From: Polyangiaceae bacterium | GTDB lineage: Bacteria; Myxococcota_A; Polyangia; Polyangiales; Polyangiaceae | Length of the DNA stretch: 32,707 bases | Assembly (NCBI GenBank): GCA_020848455.1 | Contig: JADLAB010000010.1 | Location: forward strand, 1 to 32,707 | Reading direction: 5' to 3' | Part shown: positions 32,528 through 32,707 of the stretch, piece by piece | Layout of the letters: the number at the start of each line of letters is the position of its first letter | Numbering within the stretch: the first letter of the stretch is position 1 | Made by a program: the position numbers and the translations under genes | Notes under the pieces: generated by a model | The model's database searches: none | What the model was told of the DNA's origin: nothing | The model's input: only the letters and a program-made list of their open reading frames with translations

Positions 32528-32707
32528 ATCTCGAGCCGCGCGCAGAGCGCGGATGTGGATCGTGGTCGCGGCCGCCGCGCTCGTCGGCGCGAGCGCCGTC
32601 GGCGCCTCGAGCTGCCTCGTCCTGCGCGACGAGACGGGCCCGCAGGCGCACCTCTGCACGAGCTGCCACGGCCAGGCCGATCGGCCGGGCGACGAGGTCC
32701 TGCGCTC
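32517..32707 (+). CDS. Second c-type cytochrome lipoprotein (partial, runs off the window)
   Basis: ATG 32517 overlaps the dodecaheme gene by 11 bp. The 63 visible residues give a basic N-terminus, a hydrophobic segment (MWIVVAAAALVGASAVG), a lipobox-like ASSC and one heme motif CTSCH. It therefore continues the cytochrome operon. Total heme number is unknown. Confidence 0.8.
   Translation, partial: MARESRAARRARMWIVVAAAALVGASAVGASSCLVLRDETGPQAHLCTSCHGQADRPGDEVLR

Overview
The window is about 32.7 kb of very GC-rich DNA with dense coding and strong G/C at third codon positions. It looks like chromosome from a member of the Myxococcota, probably of the Polyangia type. Evidence: a eukaryotic-like Ser/Thr kinase with an HRDVSPSN catalytic loop, an FHA/sigma-54 activator, RCC1 and WD40 lipoproteins, Cys-rich Gly-linker lipoproteins, a MYXO-CTERM sorting tail and a sterol reductase. 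I see no tRNA, rRNA, IS element, integrase or CRISPR array, so this looks like host backbone rather than an island.

Layout. 1-1624 (minus): an ApbE flavin transferase with two small membrane-protein reading frames upstream whose frames overlap confusingly. 1689-3763 (plus): a divergent OmpR-type regulator and a histidine kinase with a tandem acidic/His repeat. 3811-6344 (plus): an RCC1-propeller lipoprotein, then a lipoprotein behind a near-consensus sigma-54 promoter, ending at a strong terminator (6370-6414). 6425-10199 (minus): an FHA/sigma-54 activator, a Ser/Thr kinase and a TPR protein; the start of the TPR gene is frameshifted at a CG dinucleotide tract. 10283-13875 (plus): a WD40 double-propeller lipoprotein and a stand-alone AAA_14/DUF4143 ATPase. 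13908-23441 (minus): a complete MoxR/Bat operon (moxR, DUF58, DUF4381-like, two von Willebrand A proteins, a TPR protein and a BatD-BatE fusion). Its genes mostly overlap by 4 bp, but one 231-bp gap is filled with repeats and a long hairpin. 23612-24445 (plus): a Cys-rich lipoprotein. 24456-24809 (minus): an ArsC-like selenoprotein. 24913-26751 (minus): a secreted MYXO-CTERM protein. 26851-27675 (plus): a HAD phosphatase. 27727-29007 (minus): an ERG4/ERG24-type sterol reductase. 29166-32707 (plus): a probable sigma-54-driven porin-cytochrome operon (OB-fold protein, beta-barrel, 12-heme lipoprotein cytochrome, and a second cytochrome cut by the window edge).

The most striking item is the selenoprotein. 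An in-frame UGA sits in a U-x-x-C redox motif and is followed 22 nt later by the apical loop of a perfect 7-bp bacterial SECIS hairpin. Ordinary gene calling would start the gene at the AUG right after the UGA and lose the catalytic residue.

Two regulatory themes recur. Eight genes have a TAnnnn -10-like hexamer ending 6-8 nt before the start codon and no Shine-Dalgarno sequence, which suggests leaderless transcripts. Two operons carry -24/-12 sigma-54 promoters in a window that also encodes a sigma-54 activator.
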